From JAGXTF01 sp044224315 (GTDB taxonomy: Bacteria; Bacteroidota; Bacteroidia; NS11-12g; UBA955): a stretch of 64,000 bases of DNA. A model generated the notes under the pieces. That model was not told where the DNA came from. It saw only the letters and a list, made by a program, of their open reading frames with translations, and searched no databases. The stretch is from positions 1 to 64,000 of the forward strand of contig JBGAKR010000006.1 of the NCBI GenBank assembly GCA_044224315.1, in the 5' to 3' direction. This document shows, piece by piece, positions 43,231 to 51,783 of this stretch. Positions within the stretch are counted from its first letter, which is position 1. Each line of letters begins with the position of its first letter. Both the position numbers and the translations under genes were made by a program.

Positions 43231-43728
43231 TTATTTAAAATCTAGTAGGGTTATGTCAAATGCAAGCACAGCATTGGGTGGAATAGGGCCCATTCCTTCG
43301 GGTCCATAACCAAGGTCGCTTGGAACTATAAGTGTAGCTTTTCCACCCTTTTTTAATTTAGGCACACCTTCCTGCCAGCCCTTTACCAATTGATACAAAG
43401 GGTAAACCAGAGGCTTACCGGGTTTAGAAGCATCAAATTCGGTTCCGTCTAAAAGTGTACCTCTGTAATCCATGGTTACGGTGCTGTTTACCGTTGGCGA
43501 TCCTCCTGTACCTGGTTCTTTAATGGCTATGTACAAACCACTGGGTGTAAATTCGCCTTTCAGATTGTTTTTCTTCACATATTCTTCAATTTGTGTTTTC
43601 TGATCTTTGGCAGGCGCGGCAGGATTTGCTGCAGGAACAGCAGTATCCTCTTCTACTTTGGGATCCATAGAAGTGCAGGCAGTGAAAAGGACTGCACATG
43701 TAATGGCGGCTATATAACTATGTTTCAT
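43231..43728 (-). CDS. FKBP-type peptidyl-prolyl isomerase lipoprotein
   Basis: A 165-residue envelope foldase. The signal peptide ends in a lipobox-like FTAC (MKHSYIAAITCAVLFTAC), followed by a flexible acidic/Ala-Pro linker (about 20-50). The FKBP domain (about 75-165) has VTMDYRGTLLDGTEFDASKPG, VKGWQEGVPKLKKGGKATLIVPSDLGYG and PPNAVLAFDITLLDF, with the drug/substrate pocket residues of the family. ATG 43728 is chosen: the longer TTG start at 43746 lies inside the -7 box TAATTTTG (43751 to 43744). It likely helps fold secreted proteins at a membrane surface. Confidence 0.92.
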   Translation of the reverse strand: MKHSYIAAITCAVLFTACTSMDPKVEEDTAVPAANPAAPAKDQKTQIEEYVKKNNLKGEFTPSGLYIAIKEPGTGGSPTVNSTVTMDYRGTLLDGTEFDASKPGKPLVYPLYQLVKGWQEGVPKLKKGGKATLIVPSDLGYGPEGMGPIPPNAVLAFDITLLDFK

Positions 43729-43743
43729 TGATTGTTTTGTGTT

Positions 43744-43751
43744 CAAAATTA
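43744..43751 (-). promoter_or_regulatory. -7 promoter box of the FKBP lipoprotein gene
   Basis: TAATTTTG on the minus strand, 15 nt before ATG 43728; rules out the TTG at 43746. Confidence 0.55.
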
Positions 43752-43845
43752 ATATTCAGTTATTAAATTCTGTAGAATATAAAAACAAATATCCTGTGTA
43801 AACTGCATATTTTCTTTTTTAAATGGTATTGGGCACATATTATAT

Positions 43846-46662
43846 TTATTTCTGCGGATACAGAATACCCAGAAACTGGTTGGGAGTATTGAGCAGAAAC
43901 TGCGCTGTTTCCTGGATTTGGGCAGCTGTAATATTCTCTACTATTTTTTCATAGTGCAGTATCTGCTGTTTGTCTTTTCCATCATAGTAAATGCCTTTCA
44001 ATTGGCTATTCCAATAAGCATTTGTTTTTATTTGCTCTTTATAAGCCTCAATTTTGGCTATTTTTACTTTGGCCAGGTCTTTATCCGATGGGCCATCCTT
44101 CATGATTTTGGCAATTTCGGCGCGCATGGCTATCAATAAAGTGTCAACACTTTCGGGACCACAGGGGAGATAAACCATAATACCAAAGTGGTTGTATGGG
44201 TCTTTCTCTACATTGGCATAAATACCTCCGCTGTATATTCCTCCAATTTTTTCGCGCAATTCTTCTATAATTTTTATATTCAATATTTCGGTCATTAATC
44301 CTGCTCGCAGCGCCAGGTTTTCGGAATAATTAGCGTCTCCAAAATAATTCATTAGTATTAAACTTTGGGGCTCCGTACCAATATTTACTGTTAACTCATG
44401 TTCACCCGAAATAGGTCTTAAACCATTGTCTCTGTAAACCGGCTCGGTGCCACTCACAGGAAGGCTGGCAATATATTTTTCAATCAGGGGTTTAATGCTG
44501 TTTGCGTCTACATTTCCAGTAAAAAAGAAATGAAAACCATCGGCATTTGAAAATGCATTTTTATAGAACATCAGTATACTATCCGCATTCAACAGGGCTA
44601 AGTCATCGTGTGTTGGAATAGTTATGGGTGCATAAGGATTTCCGGCGTACAGGGCTTTGTTGAATGTGTCGAAAAATGCAGTTTGAGGATTTGATTTTGC
44701 ATTCTCCAGATAAGCTTTTTGTTTATTTATAAATCCGGCAAATAAATCCAAATCCTTCCGTGGATTGGTTAATTTTAAATAGTTCAATTGCAACATGGTT
44801 TCCAGGTCTTTTACCGAAGAACTTCCATTTACAACATTGTTTACGGCTGATTGTGCGGTATTAATTGCAGAGGTTTTGCCCGATAAAAAATTCTTTAAAT
44901 CGGTGGGATTGAAATCGCCATATCCCATTGAGGCAATAATTTGCGACATCATTGCCGCATTCATCTTGTTTTTGGGTGAATAATTGCCCAATCCGCCTTT
45001 TTTGTAACCAGAAAAAATGATTTCATCACTTTTAAAATCGGTGGGTTTTATAGTCACTTTAACACCATTGCTAAGAGTATAGGTAGTGGTTCCCAGCAGT
45101 TCGTCTTTGCTTTCTGATACAATTTTACCAGGCGTAGGTTCCTTGCTTAAAAGTGAAGTGGCTAAGGCTTTTTCAACTTTCGGACTCACTTTTTGTTTAT
45201 AAGCGGCGGCAACCATTTTTAGCAATCCTGCATTGGTAAGGTTTGTAGATTTTAAATCCTCAGGACCTTGAACCATGGTGAAATAATTTTTATTATCACC
45301 CAGCCATTTTTTTGCTTCGGCATTAATTTCGGCCAATGTAATAGTAGGCATAAAATTCACATAGTAGCTGTAGTCTATGGCAATACCAGGCATGGGCTCC
45401 TGTGTAAGGAAATTGCGTAAATATTCTTCAATTATATTGCCCGATTCGTTGGTATTTCTTTCATTGTATAACCTCTCAACCCAGCTTAGGGTTGATTTCT
45501 TGGCTACATCCATTTCAGAGGGATTGAAGCCGAATTTTTGTATGCGAACCAATTCTCCGATTGCGGCATTGATGGCGGTTTTAACATCACCAGAAGCAGA
45601 TGCACTCAGTTGAAAGCTTTCATATCCCCGCGCCCAGCCACTTATTCCGGCGTAGCTATACAAATAGGGTGGGGTGGCAGTTTGGGTTAATTCACGCAAT
45701 CGGTTATTTAATATTTGTACAAATAAATTCTTAATAATGGTTTGCCTGTAATCGCCCACCAATACATCTGGTTTTGTGGGTTTGCTTGAAAATACAAGGG
45801 TAAAATCTGTGCTGGTAGCTTCTTTATCTGTAAGTACCAGGGCCATTTTTTTCTTATATGGGGCCACCGGAAATAATTTTCTTTCAGGTGCATTGGAAGG
45901 GTTGGTAAGGGGAGCAAAATATTTTTCTATCAGGGCTTTTGCCGCGGCTACTGTTACATCGCCAACAACGGCAACCGCCATCAAATTGGGCCTGTACCAG
46001 TCTTTATAAAACTGACGGATTAATTCAGGATTGCAATTTTTTAGTATATCCTCTTTGCCAATGGGCAGGCGTTTTGCGTATTGTGAATTAGCCAATAAAT
46101 AGGGCAGGTATATTTTCCTCATACGGTCCTCAGCGCCTTTTCCAAGCCTGCTTTCCTCTAAAACTACTTTTCGCTCATCATCCACATCTTTGTCGGTAAT
46201 TAACGCTTTCTGAGCCCAATCGGATAGTACTTCAAAACCTTTATCCAGGTTGCCGGGTTTATCGGTTGGGATGGGAAGAATGAATACAGTTTCATCAAAA
46301 CCGGTATATGCATTTAAATCAGCCCCAAATTCAACCCCAATGGATTGTAAAAAATCTACGAGATCGTTTTTGGGATAATGCTGGGTACCATTAAAATTCA
46401 TATGTTCCATAAAATGGGCAAGCCCTTGTTGGTTGTCGTTTTCCAGAATGGAACCTGCATTAATGGCCAGACGCAGTTCTACTTTATTCTCTGGTTTCCC
46501 ATTGGGTTTGATGTAAAAACGCAATCCGTTTGCCAAAACACCGGTCGTTACAGAAGTATCGAAAGGTATGCGGGATTTTAAATCCTGGGCGAAAACTGAA
46601 TTTCCTAAAAATACCAGCAGCCAAGCCAGCACAAGGGTTTTAATGTGAATGTATCTTTTCAT
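43846..46662 (-). CDS. M16 family zinc metallopeptidase (pitrilysin/insulinase type), two-unit
   Basis: A 938-residue exported peptidase with signal peptide (IKTLVLAWLLVFLGNSVFAQ). The N-terminal M16 unit carries the inverted zinc motif H83-F-M-E-H87 (AHFMEHMNFNGT), with the third ligand Glu expected in VVLEESRLGKG. The C-terminal half (from about 510, LLGTTTYTLSNGVKVTIKP) repeats the fold without the zinc motif, as usual for PqqL/pitrilysin-like two-unit proteins. These form clam-shell peptidases that degrade peptides in the periplasm. Promoter box TAATTTTG lies 19 nt upstream. It is separated from the FKBP gene by about 100 bp and has its own promoter. Confidence 0.93.
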   Translation of the reverse strand: MKRYIHIKTLVLAWLLVFLGNSVFAQDLKSRIPFDTSVTTGVLANGLRFYIKPNGKPENKVELRLAINAGSILENDNQQGLAHFMEHMNFNGTQHYPKNDLVDFLQSIGVEFGADLNAYTGFDETVFILPIPTDKPGNLDKGFEVLSDWAQKALITDKDVDDERKVVLEESRLGKGAEDRMRKIYLPYLLANSQYAKRLPIGKEDILKNCNPELIRQFYKDWYRPNLMAVAVVGDVTVAAAKALIEKYFAPLTNPSNAPERKLFPVAPYKKKMALVLTDKEATSTDFTLVFSSKPTKPDVLVGDYRQTIIKNLFVQILNNRLRELTQTATPPYLYSYAGISGWARGYESFQLSASASGDVKTAINAAIGELVRIQKFGFNPSEMDVAKKSTLSWVERLYNERNTNESGNIIEEYLRNFLTQEPMPGIAIDYSYYVNFMPTITLAEINAEAKKWLGDNKNYFTMVQGPEDLKSTNLTNAGLLKMVAAAYKQKVSPKVEKALATSLLSKEPTPGKIVSESKDELLGTTTYTLSNGVKVTIKPTDFKSDEIIFSGYKKGGLGNYSPKNKMNAAMMSQIIASMGYGDFNPTDLKNFLSGKTSAINTAQSAVNNVVNGSSSVKDLETMLQLNYLKLTNPRKDLDLFAGFINKQKAYLENAKSNPQTAFFDTFNKALYAGNPYAPITIPTHDDLALLNADSILMFYKNAFSNADGFHFFFTGNVDANSIKPLIEKYIASLPVSGTEPVYRDNGLRPISGEHELTVNIGTEPQSLILMNYFGDANYSENLALRAGLMTEILNIKIIEELREKIGGIYSGGIYANVEKDPYNHFGIMVYLPCGPESVDTLLIAMRAEIAKIMKDGPSDKDLAKVKIAKIEAYKEQIKTNAYWNSQLKGIYYDGKDKQQILHYEKIVENITAAQIQETAQFLLNTPNQFLGILYPQK

Positions 46663-46681
46663 TTCCTAAAATATTGAATGT

Positions 46682-46689
46682 CAAAATTA
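46682..46689 (-). promoter_or_regulatory. -7 promoter box of the M16 peptidase gene
   Basis: TAATTTTG on the minus strand, 19 nt before ATG 46662. Confidence 0.55.
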
Positions 46690-46696
46690 CGGAAAT

Positions 46697-46735
46697 TAAT
46701 TGTGAATTGTGAATTAAGAATGGTGAATGTGCTGA
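46697..46735. repeat. Short heptamer array D
   Basis: About five in-phase 7-bp units (TTGTGAA twice, TTAAGAA, TGGTGAA) directly upstream of the M16 promoter box. The other end of the same gap, at the TGA of the DUF2809 gene, shows units of about 8 bp (GTTAAATA, GGATAATG, GTTAAAAT on the minus strand). No gene lies in 46663-46917. Confidence 0.55.
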
Positions 46736-46917
46736 AATGCTGCATGGAATGCAATTGCTGCTGAAAATTGTATAAAAGATTAGCTGTTATATAAAATTAG
46801 CAGCTTGTGAGTATGGTATTAAATGAACAAATACCTGAATTTAAGTTGAATTTAGTTTCCTGATTTGAAAAAGAACTGAAAAACCATTTTAACCATTATC
46901 CTATTTAACCATTCCAC

Positions 46918-47292
46918 TCATTTACGGTTAATTATAAACTCCAATCCCAACACCAATGCGCCGCCCAGCAGATACATGCATATGTCTGGGAAAGAGAAGG
47001 TATTGCCTAAAATAGCGGTTAAAAAATTATTGGATTTTAAACCCATGAGGGTTGTTAAATGCACCAGTTGGGTAAACTCAATAAATACGGCTAATGCCAA
47101 TACAATGCCAACTGCTTTCTTTACGGAAATATCGACAAAAGTTTTGATAAAAGTGTAAATCAAAATCACCACCAAACAGTCGCCAGCAAAGGGTCTTATG
47201 AATGAATCGTGTACTTTTAATGCAATAAATATTTCGATGCCTATAATCAGCGCTGTTATAATGCCATATTTATAATTAAATCGCAGTTTCAT
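46918..47292 (-). CDS. DUF2809 family membrane protein
   Basis: A 124-residue protein with four predicted membrane helices (IITALIIGIEIFIALKV, LVVILIYTFIKTFV, AVGIVLALAVFIEFTQL, MYLLGGALVLGLEFII). The pattern HDSFIRPFAGDCLVVILIY and the later LGNTFSFPDICMY fit DUF2809, a family of unknown function distantly like VanZ. The start overlaps the stop of the MBL hydrolase by 4 nt (ATGA), so it is the last gene of the MobA-FdhD operon. The link to molybdenum metabolism is positional only. Confidence 0.8.
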   Translation of the reverse strand: MKLRFNYKYGIITALIIGIEIFIALKVHDSFIRPFAGDCLVVILIYTFIKTFVDISVKKAVGIVLALAVFIEFTQLVHLTTLMGLKSNNFLTAILGNTFSFPDICMYLLGGALVLGLEFIINRK

Positions 47293-47888
47293 GCGCCATC
47301 AACCTCTATGGGATAGGGATTCCCATGTCCTGGAAATATTTCTTGGGCCCCTAAACTTTTGAGTTTTTGCCAACTGTTTTTACCTGCAATGTTGTTTTCT
47401 TCTAACATATTATCAGGCAATAAATCGCCCACAAAAGTTTGGCCCGAATCTAATACTATACTGCATGAGTCATCGCTGTGACCGGGAGTGTGCACAATGT
47501 TTGCAGGTATTCCAAAACTGTGTAACGCTGCAATTCCATTTAGGGTTTTGAGTGTTAAAAGATCTGCAGTTTTTAAGGGTTGGTAATCCCATTTTCCCTT
47601 CATCATATTTTCCATAGTCGCAATAAAGGGAATCTGCAAATCTGCAATCATTATTTTAACCCCCAGATTAGCCAGTTCTTGCCCTGCACCTGCATGGTCG
47701 GGATGAAAATGGGTAATAAATGCGTAATCTATGTCCTGAATTTTAATTCCGGTACTGCGCAATTGTCGTCCAAGTTCAGGGATTTGACCCGGAAATCCGG
47801 TATCTACCAATAATCGCACCTTGCCAGTGTCAATCAAAAACTGATTTACATGTTGAATATTGAATTGAAATACGGTGCAAATCCCCAT
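47289..47888 (-). CDS. MBL-fold metallohydrolase, glyoxalase II-like
   Basis: A 199-residue metallo-beta-lactamase-fold hydrolase with the metal motif FITHFHPDHAGAG (H-x-H-x-D-H, about residue 58), a third His in VHTPGHSDDS, the bridging Asp in FVGDLLPD and a final His in IFPGHGNPY. It is a single-domain cytoplasmic enzyme near glyoxalase II or flavin-free MBL hydrolases; the substrate is unknown. Its ATG directly abuts the stop of the upstream 4-helix membrane protein (no spacer), and its stop overlaps the DUF2809 start. It belongs to the operon headed by MobA and FdhD. Confidence 0.88.
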   Translation of the reverse strand: MGICTVFQFNIQHVNQFLIDTGKVRLLVDTGFPGQIPELGRQLRSTGIKIQDIDYAFITHFHPDHAGAGQELANLGVKIMIADLQIPFIATMENMMKGKWDYQPLKTADLLTLKTLNGIAALHSFGIPANIVHTPGHSDDSCSIVLDSGQTFVGDLLPDNMLEENNIAGKNSWQKLKSLGAQEIFPGHGNPYPIEVDGA

Positions 47889-48287
47889 TTAGGATTTTGA
47901 TTTTTTAGAAGGGAATAAAACAAAATAAAAGAGCAATGCCAGCAATAGGGTAAGTGGCGTAAATACAACCAATTCGAAGGTTGATTTAGAAAATAAATTG
48001 CCAATTGTATTTAGCACAAACAATATAAAAAATATCCATAATATTACTTGTATTATTTTAGTATGTATGTTTATTTTTAAATATTTACCTTTTATCAGCA
48101 CCGTAAAAATGAGTAGTAAATTTATAGCCAAGGAAACCAATTCAAATACCCGCATTTGTTCAACGGTATTGATTTTACCAGCCCAAACAATGGTAAAGGG
48201 AATGACCTTAAGTAGAACCAATAAATGAAAAACAGTTACAATGCTGGCAATGACAAGAATGAATTGAAGGGCGCGAGCAGGTTTCAT
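47889..48287 (-). CDS. Small four-helix membrane protein
   Basis: A 132-residue hydrophobic protein with four predicted membrane helices (FILVIASIVTVFHLLVLL, FELVSLAINLLLIFTVLI, IIQVILWIFFILFVLNTI, LVVFTPLTLLLALLFYFVLF) and a basic end (PSKKSKS). I do not recognise a named family. Its start overlaps the fdhD stop by 4 nt, and its stop abuts the MBL hydrolase start, so translation is coupled on both sides. Function unknown. Confidence 0.75.
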   Translation of the reverse strand: MKPARALQFILVIASIVTVFHLLVLLKVIPFTIVWAGKINTVEQMRVFELVSLAINLLLIFTVLIKGKYLKINIHTKIIQVILWIFFILFVLNTIGNLFSKSTFELVVFTPLTLLLALLFYFVLFPSKKSKS

Positions 48288-49138
48288 AGATTTGAAATTC
48301 TTTGAGGGGCTGAATACACATTAAATCTACCGGCTTTTAAAAAACCTATAAGTGTTATTCCGAATTCGGCAGCAGTTTCGGCGGCAAGGCTACTGGGCGC
48401 ACCTACGGCACATACCATTTGAATGCCTGCCATGGCCGATTTTTGCAACAATTCAAAACTGGCACGTCCACTTAGTAGCAGTATTTGTTCGCTGAGCGGT
48501 ACTGTATTTTGTTTTACAAAATGGCCTATTAATTTATCCAATGCATTATGTCGGCCCACATCCTCGCGAATTCCCAGCAATTGCCCGTTTAAATCAAATA
48601 AGGCAGAGGCATGAAGTCCGCCGGTACTTTCGAAATTTAGTTGGGCCTGGCGTTGGATTTCGGGTAATGCATAAATCAAATCCGGAGCTACTTGCCATGC
48701 AGGTGCATCGGTGTTTTTTTGTGATACAGTGCGTATGGCATCAATACTGGCTTTACCACATACTCCGCAGCTGCTGGTGGTGTAGAAATTGCGTTCGAGT
48801 TTACTTAAATCAAAGGTAGAATCGGGATTTAATTCCACAATTATTACATTTTCATCGGTGAGTACTCCCGGTAATTTTTCGAAATGCCGGATTTGGGTAA
48901 TTTCATTTCCATTTTGGATAATGCCCTCCGTAAATAAAAATCCGGCGGCTAAATCTTCATCAGCACCGGGTGTTCGCATGGTGATGGAAATATTTTTGGA
49001 AACGCGTTGATTTTCGGGTCCGTAAATAACGCGAATTTCCAAGGGTTCTTCCACCGCCAGATTGTCCCAGGTTTCTTCACCAGTTTGCTGCTGGTAGCGT
49101 ACAATCTTGGCTTTGCGAATATCAGCAGTTGATTCCAT
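48284..49138 (-). CDS. fdhD: Formate dehydrogenase accessory sulfurtransferase FdhD
   Basis: A 284-residue FdhD protein, which passes sulfur from a cysteine desulfurase to the molybdenum or tungsten bis-MGD cofactor so that formate dehydrogenase becomes active. The essential cysteines lie in TTSSCGVCGKAS (C-x-x-C). Other family blocks are ITMRTPGADEDLAAGFLFTEG, GGLHASALFD, REDVGRHNALDKLIG and LSGRASFELLQKSAMAGI. It lies 12 nt downstream of mobA and shares its operon, although a -7 box TAAATTCG overlaps the mobA stop. No formate dehydrogenase gene is in the window. Confidence 0.95.
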   Translation of the reverse strand: MESTADIRKAKIVRYQQQTGEETWDNLAVEEPLEIRVIYGPENQRVSKNISITMRTPGADEDLAAGFLFTEGIIQNGNEITQIRHFEKLPGVLTDENVIIVELNPDSTFDLSKLERNFYTTSSCGVCGKASIDAIRTVSQKNTDAPAWQVAPDLIYALPEIQRQAQLNFESTGGLHASALFDLNGQLLGIREDVGRHNALDKLIGHFVKQNTVPLSEQILLLSGRASFELLQKSAMAGIQMVCAVGAPSSLAAETAAEFGITLIGFLKAGRFNVYSAPQRISNL

Positions 49139-49145
49139 GCACCTA

Positions 49146-49153
49146 CGAATTTA
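49146..49153 (-). promoter_or_regulatory. Possible internal -7 box of fdhD, overlapping the mobA stop
   Basis: TAAATTCG on the minus strand; its first three bases are the TAA stop of mobA and it lies 7 nt before ATG 49138. Confidence 0.35.
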
Positions 49154-49717
49154 GGGCTGTTTTAGCAAACTTGCATACATTTCGGGGGTATCCATGCTTA
49201 CCAGGTGTTTTGGATGGGGTGGCGGGGTGCCATGAATGTTATTTTGTTCAAAAAAAAAACGCAAACTTTGGTTGCCAGTTTTATACCATTCATGCAAGGC
49301 TGCATTGGCATTTTTTTCGTAAATTCCAATCAGGGGTTCGGGTTTCAGCGTTTCAGGATTTTGAAATACAGTTGCTAATTGGCTGGGAATCCGCTTTGAC
49401 ATCAAAAATTCGAGGTCTTTAGCATCCAGCAAAGGATAATCGCAACCCAATACCATCCAAGGTCCTTCATATTTGTCGAATGCCGTTAAAACGCCATTTA
49501 ATGGACCTATATCACCCAAAATAGGATTGTCCGGCATGGGATTTGAATCCTGAAAAAGAGGCGCATTTGCCTGATTCACTGAAACAAAAACATCTTTGCA
49601 GAAAGGACGAATGAGGGCTATTTGTTTTTGATACAGGGGTTGTCCATGCCAATCCAGCAGGGCTTTTTCGGTGCCCATACGCGAACTTTTGCCACCTGCC
49701 AGAATTAAGCCATACAC
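49151..49717 (-). CDS. mobA: Molybdenum cofactor guanylyltransferase
   Basis: A 188-residue GT-A-like nucleotidyltransferase that joins GMP to molybdopterin to make the MGD cofactor. The nucleotide loop is LILAGGKSSRMGTEKALLDW at the N-terminus (G-G-x-S-x-R-M-G-x-x-K), and the metal Asp is in MVLGCDYPLLDAKDL. The start is GTG, only 4 nt after the -7 box TAAGTTTG; no in-frame ATG is available nearby. It heads an operon with fdhD and three membrane/hydrolase genes. Together with FdhD it implies a molybdenum or tungsten bis-MGD enzyme, probably a formate dehydrogenase, elsewhere in the genome. Confidence 0.92.
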   Translation of the reverse strand: MYGLILAGGKSSRMGTEKALLDWHGQPLYQKQIALIRPFCKDVFVSVNQANAPLFQDSNPMPDNPILGDIGPLNGVLTAFDKYEGPWMVLGCDYPLLDAKDLEFLMSKRIPSQLATVFQNPETLKPEPLIGIYEKNANAALHEWYKTGNQSLRFFFEQNNIHGTPPPHPKHLVSMDTPEMYASLLKQP

Positions 49718-49721
49718 GGGG

Positions 49722-49729
49722 CAAACTTA
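49722..49729 (-). promoter_or_regulatory. -7 promoter box of the mobA operon
   Basis: TAAGTTTG on the minus strand, 4 nt before the GTG start: a leaderless transcript is predicted. Confidence 0.6.
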
Positions 49730-49908
49730 GGGTTAAGCTAAAGTAAATGCAAGCAAAGAAAGGAGATGGTTTTGAATATATTTAGGTAGTTTAAATCAAC
49801 GAAAATTGGTATAAATAGCGAATGTTATAATTTGTCTTTTTGAACATTGTTGAGCAAAACAACAATCAACGCGCCCATTTGTTAAACAAAATAAAAAAAT
49901 ATTAATTC

Positions 49909-49916
49909 TAATTTCG
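49909..49916 (+). promoter_or_regulatory. -7 promoter box of the DUF2256 gene
   Basis: TAATTTCG, 17 nt before ATG 49934. No gene is seen in 49718-49933. Confidence 0.45.
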
Positions 49917-49933
49917 CAAACGTTCTGGCAACT

Positions 49934-50086
49934 ATGAAAAAAGCGCATTTGCCCCATAAGATTTGTCCGGTGTGCAATTTGCCCTTTACCTGGCGTAAAA
50001 AATGGGCAAAAAACTGGGATGAGGTGAAATACTGCAGTGAACGATGCAGGGGGAAGAGAATGTTGAATGTAAAATGTAGAATGTAA
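49934..50086 (+). CDS. DUF2256 family small zinc-ribbon-like protein
   Basis: A 50-residue protein: MKKAHLPHKICPVC, then FTWRKKWAKNWDEVKYCSE and RCRGKR. The four Cys in two C-x2-3-C pairs and the W-R-K-K-W-x-x-x-W-D-E-V-K-Y-C-S pattern match DUF2256, a family commonly found beside photolyase/cryptochrome-related genes, as here. Metal binding is inferred from the cysteines. The conserved domain normally ends soon after the last Cys; here the last eight or so residues (MLNVKCRM) and the TAA stop are encoded by TAGAATG/TAAAATG repeat units, so a heptamer array seems to have taken over the 3' end of the gene. A -7 box TAATTTCG lies 17 nt upstream. Confidence 0.85.
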   Translation: MKKAHLPHKICPVCNLPFTWRKKWAKNWDEVKYCSERCRGKRMLNVKCRM

Positions 50087-50300
50087 AATGGAGAATGCTT
50101 GCCTTTACCCGAATGGCGATGCCTGGCGGGCGACTGCTTCTGAGTTGGGTACAATGCAGAATGCAAAATTTAACAGCCATATCTTAATGATCCTTGGCTG
50201 CTGCTATTCCCTATTCCCTGCGAACTATTCCCTGTTAAATGCAAAATGCCGGCAAGAACAGTGTGGGTAGAATGCAGAGGGTAGAATGGAGAAAAACAAA
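50060..50300. repeat. Heptamer array E between DUF2256 and the photolyase-related gene
   Basis: Starts inside the DUF2256 coding sequence (TTGAATG, TAAAATG, TAGAATG units) and continues in mixed units; a central block at about 50196-50235 has inverted CTATTCC units, and the last part again has GTAGAAT-type words just before ATG 50305. Confidence 0.75.
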
Positions 50301-50304
50301 TAAA

Positions 50305-51783
50305 ATGAGTGAGGTAAAAATTATATTTCCGCATCAATTGTTTGAGAACAGTCCATTGCTGGATGAGGCCGGAGAGTTTTATTTGGTGGAGGAATCACTT
50401 TTTTTTAAGCAATATGCATTTCACAAACAGAAAATTGCATTTCATCGCAGCAGCATGCAATTCTATGGGCAATTTTTGCGTGATAAAGGCAAAATTTTGA
50501 AGTATGTAGACTCAATGGATCTGCTTTCAGATATCAGACAGTTATTGCCTTTTTTGAAAGCACGGGGCGCCAAAAGTATTTTGATATTAGATCCGGTGGA
50601 CGATTGGCTGATGCGCAGAATAACCAGGGTTTGCAATGTATTGCAGTTGCAATTGAGGGTGCTTCAAACACCAATGTTTTTAAATAGCGCGGAGGATTTG
50701 GCAGTTTTTTTTAAGCCAGGTAAGCAAAAGTTTTTTCAAACCGAATTTTATAAACAACAACGAATTAAACGCAGTTTACTACTCGATGAAATGGGTAATC
50801 CACTGGGAGGACAATGGAGTTTTGATGCCGAGAACCGCAAAAAATATCCAGCTGGAAAACCGGTTATTAAAGCGCAGTATCCCGCTAAGAATCATTTTCA
50901 GATGGAAGCAGAAGCTTACACCTTAAAGCATTTTAGTCAGAATCCCGGAGAACTAGGCACTGAGCTGATATACCCTAGTACATTTGAAGAAAGTGCAGCA
51001 TGGTTAAGTCAATTTTTGCAAAAAAGAATGGCAGAATTTGGGGATTATGAGGATGCATTGGTATACAAAGAAAATTTGCTCAACCACAGTTTGCTAACAC
51101 CCATGTTGAATGCAGGTTTGCTTACCCCGGATCAGGTAATTAATCAAACCTTGCTGCACAATCAGCAATATGGAATTCCTATAAATTCGCTTGAGGGTTT
51201 TTTAAGACAAATAATAGGATGGAGAGAGTTTATCCGGGGCGTTTATGTGAGCAAAGGGATTGAAGAACGCACCCGCAATTATTGGGGTTTTGCACGCAAA
51301 ATACCCCAAAGTTTTTACGATGGTACTACAGGTATTTTTCCGGTAGATGTAACCATAAAAAAAGTGCTGAAAACAGGGTATTGCCATCATATTGAACGCC
51401 TGATGGTATTGGGAAATTTTATGCTGTTGTGCGAGTTAGATCCGGAGGAAGTGTATCGCTGGTTTATGGAATTATTTATCGATGCATATGACTGGGTAAT
51501 GGTACCCAATATATATGGCATGAGCCAGTTTGCCGACGGGGGAATGATGAGCACCAAACCCTATATCAGTGGCAGTAATTATCTGATGAAAATGGGCGAT
51601 TATCCGAAGGGCGAATGGCAACCAATTTGGGATGCATTGTTCTGGCGTTTTTTAAATAAACAGCGTGGTTTTTTTCTTCAAAATCCTCGATTGGGAATGC
51701 TTGTAAAAACCTTTGATAAATGGGATGAAAGCAAAAAACAAAATATCCTGAAAAAAGGAGAGGTTTTTTTGGGAAATATTTAG
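50305..51783 (+). CDS. Photolyase/cryptochrome-related FAD protein lacking the Fe-S cysteines
   Basis: A 492-residue flavoprotein of the FeS-BCP/CryPro clade (prokaryotic 6-4 photolyases such as PhrB). The N-terminal Rossmann-like domain (VKIIFPHQLFENSPLL) is followed by the FAD-binding helical domain with GWREFIRGVY, YCHHIERLMVLGNFMLL and DAYDWVMVPNIYGMSQFADGG, then TKPYISGSNYLMKMG. PhrB-type enzymes carry a [4Fe-4S] cluster: one Cys about 15 residues before the HHIQRL motif and three in a loop after the conserved GNYI segment. Here the first position is not Cys (GIFPVDVTI) and the loop is shortened to DYPKGEWQPIWDALFWRF without Cys. ATG 50305 is chosen because the longer frame starts inside repeat array E. 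The TAG stop starts array F. Confidence 0.85.
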   Translation: MSEVKIIFPHQLFENSPLLDEAGEFYLVEESLFFKQYAFHKQKIAFHRSSMQFYGQFLRDKGKILKYVDSMDLLSDIRQLLPFLKARGAKSILILDPVDDWLMRRITRVCNVLQLQLRVLQTPMFLNSAEDLAVFFKPGKQKFFQTEFYKQQRIKRSLLLDEMGNPLGGQWSFDAENRKKYPAGKPVIKAQYPAKNHFQMEAEAYTLKHFSQNPGELGTELIYPSTFEESAAWLSQFLQKRMAEFGDYEDALVYKENLLNHSLLTPMLNAGLLTPDQVINQTLLHNQQYGIPINSLEGFLRQIIGWREFIRGVYVSKGIEERTRNYWGFARKIPQSFYDGTTGIFPVDVTIKKVLKTGYCHHIERLMVLGNFMLLCELDPEEVYRWFMELFIDAYDWVMVPNIYGMSQFADGGMMSTKPYISGSNYLMKMGDYPKGEWQPIWDALFWRFLNKQRGFFLQNPRLGMLVKTFDKWDESKKQNILKKGEVFLGNI

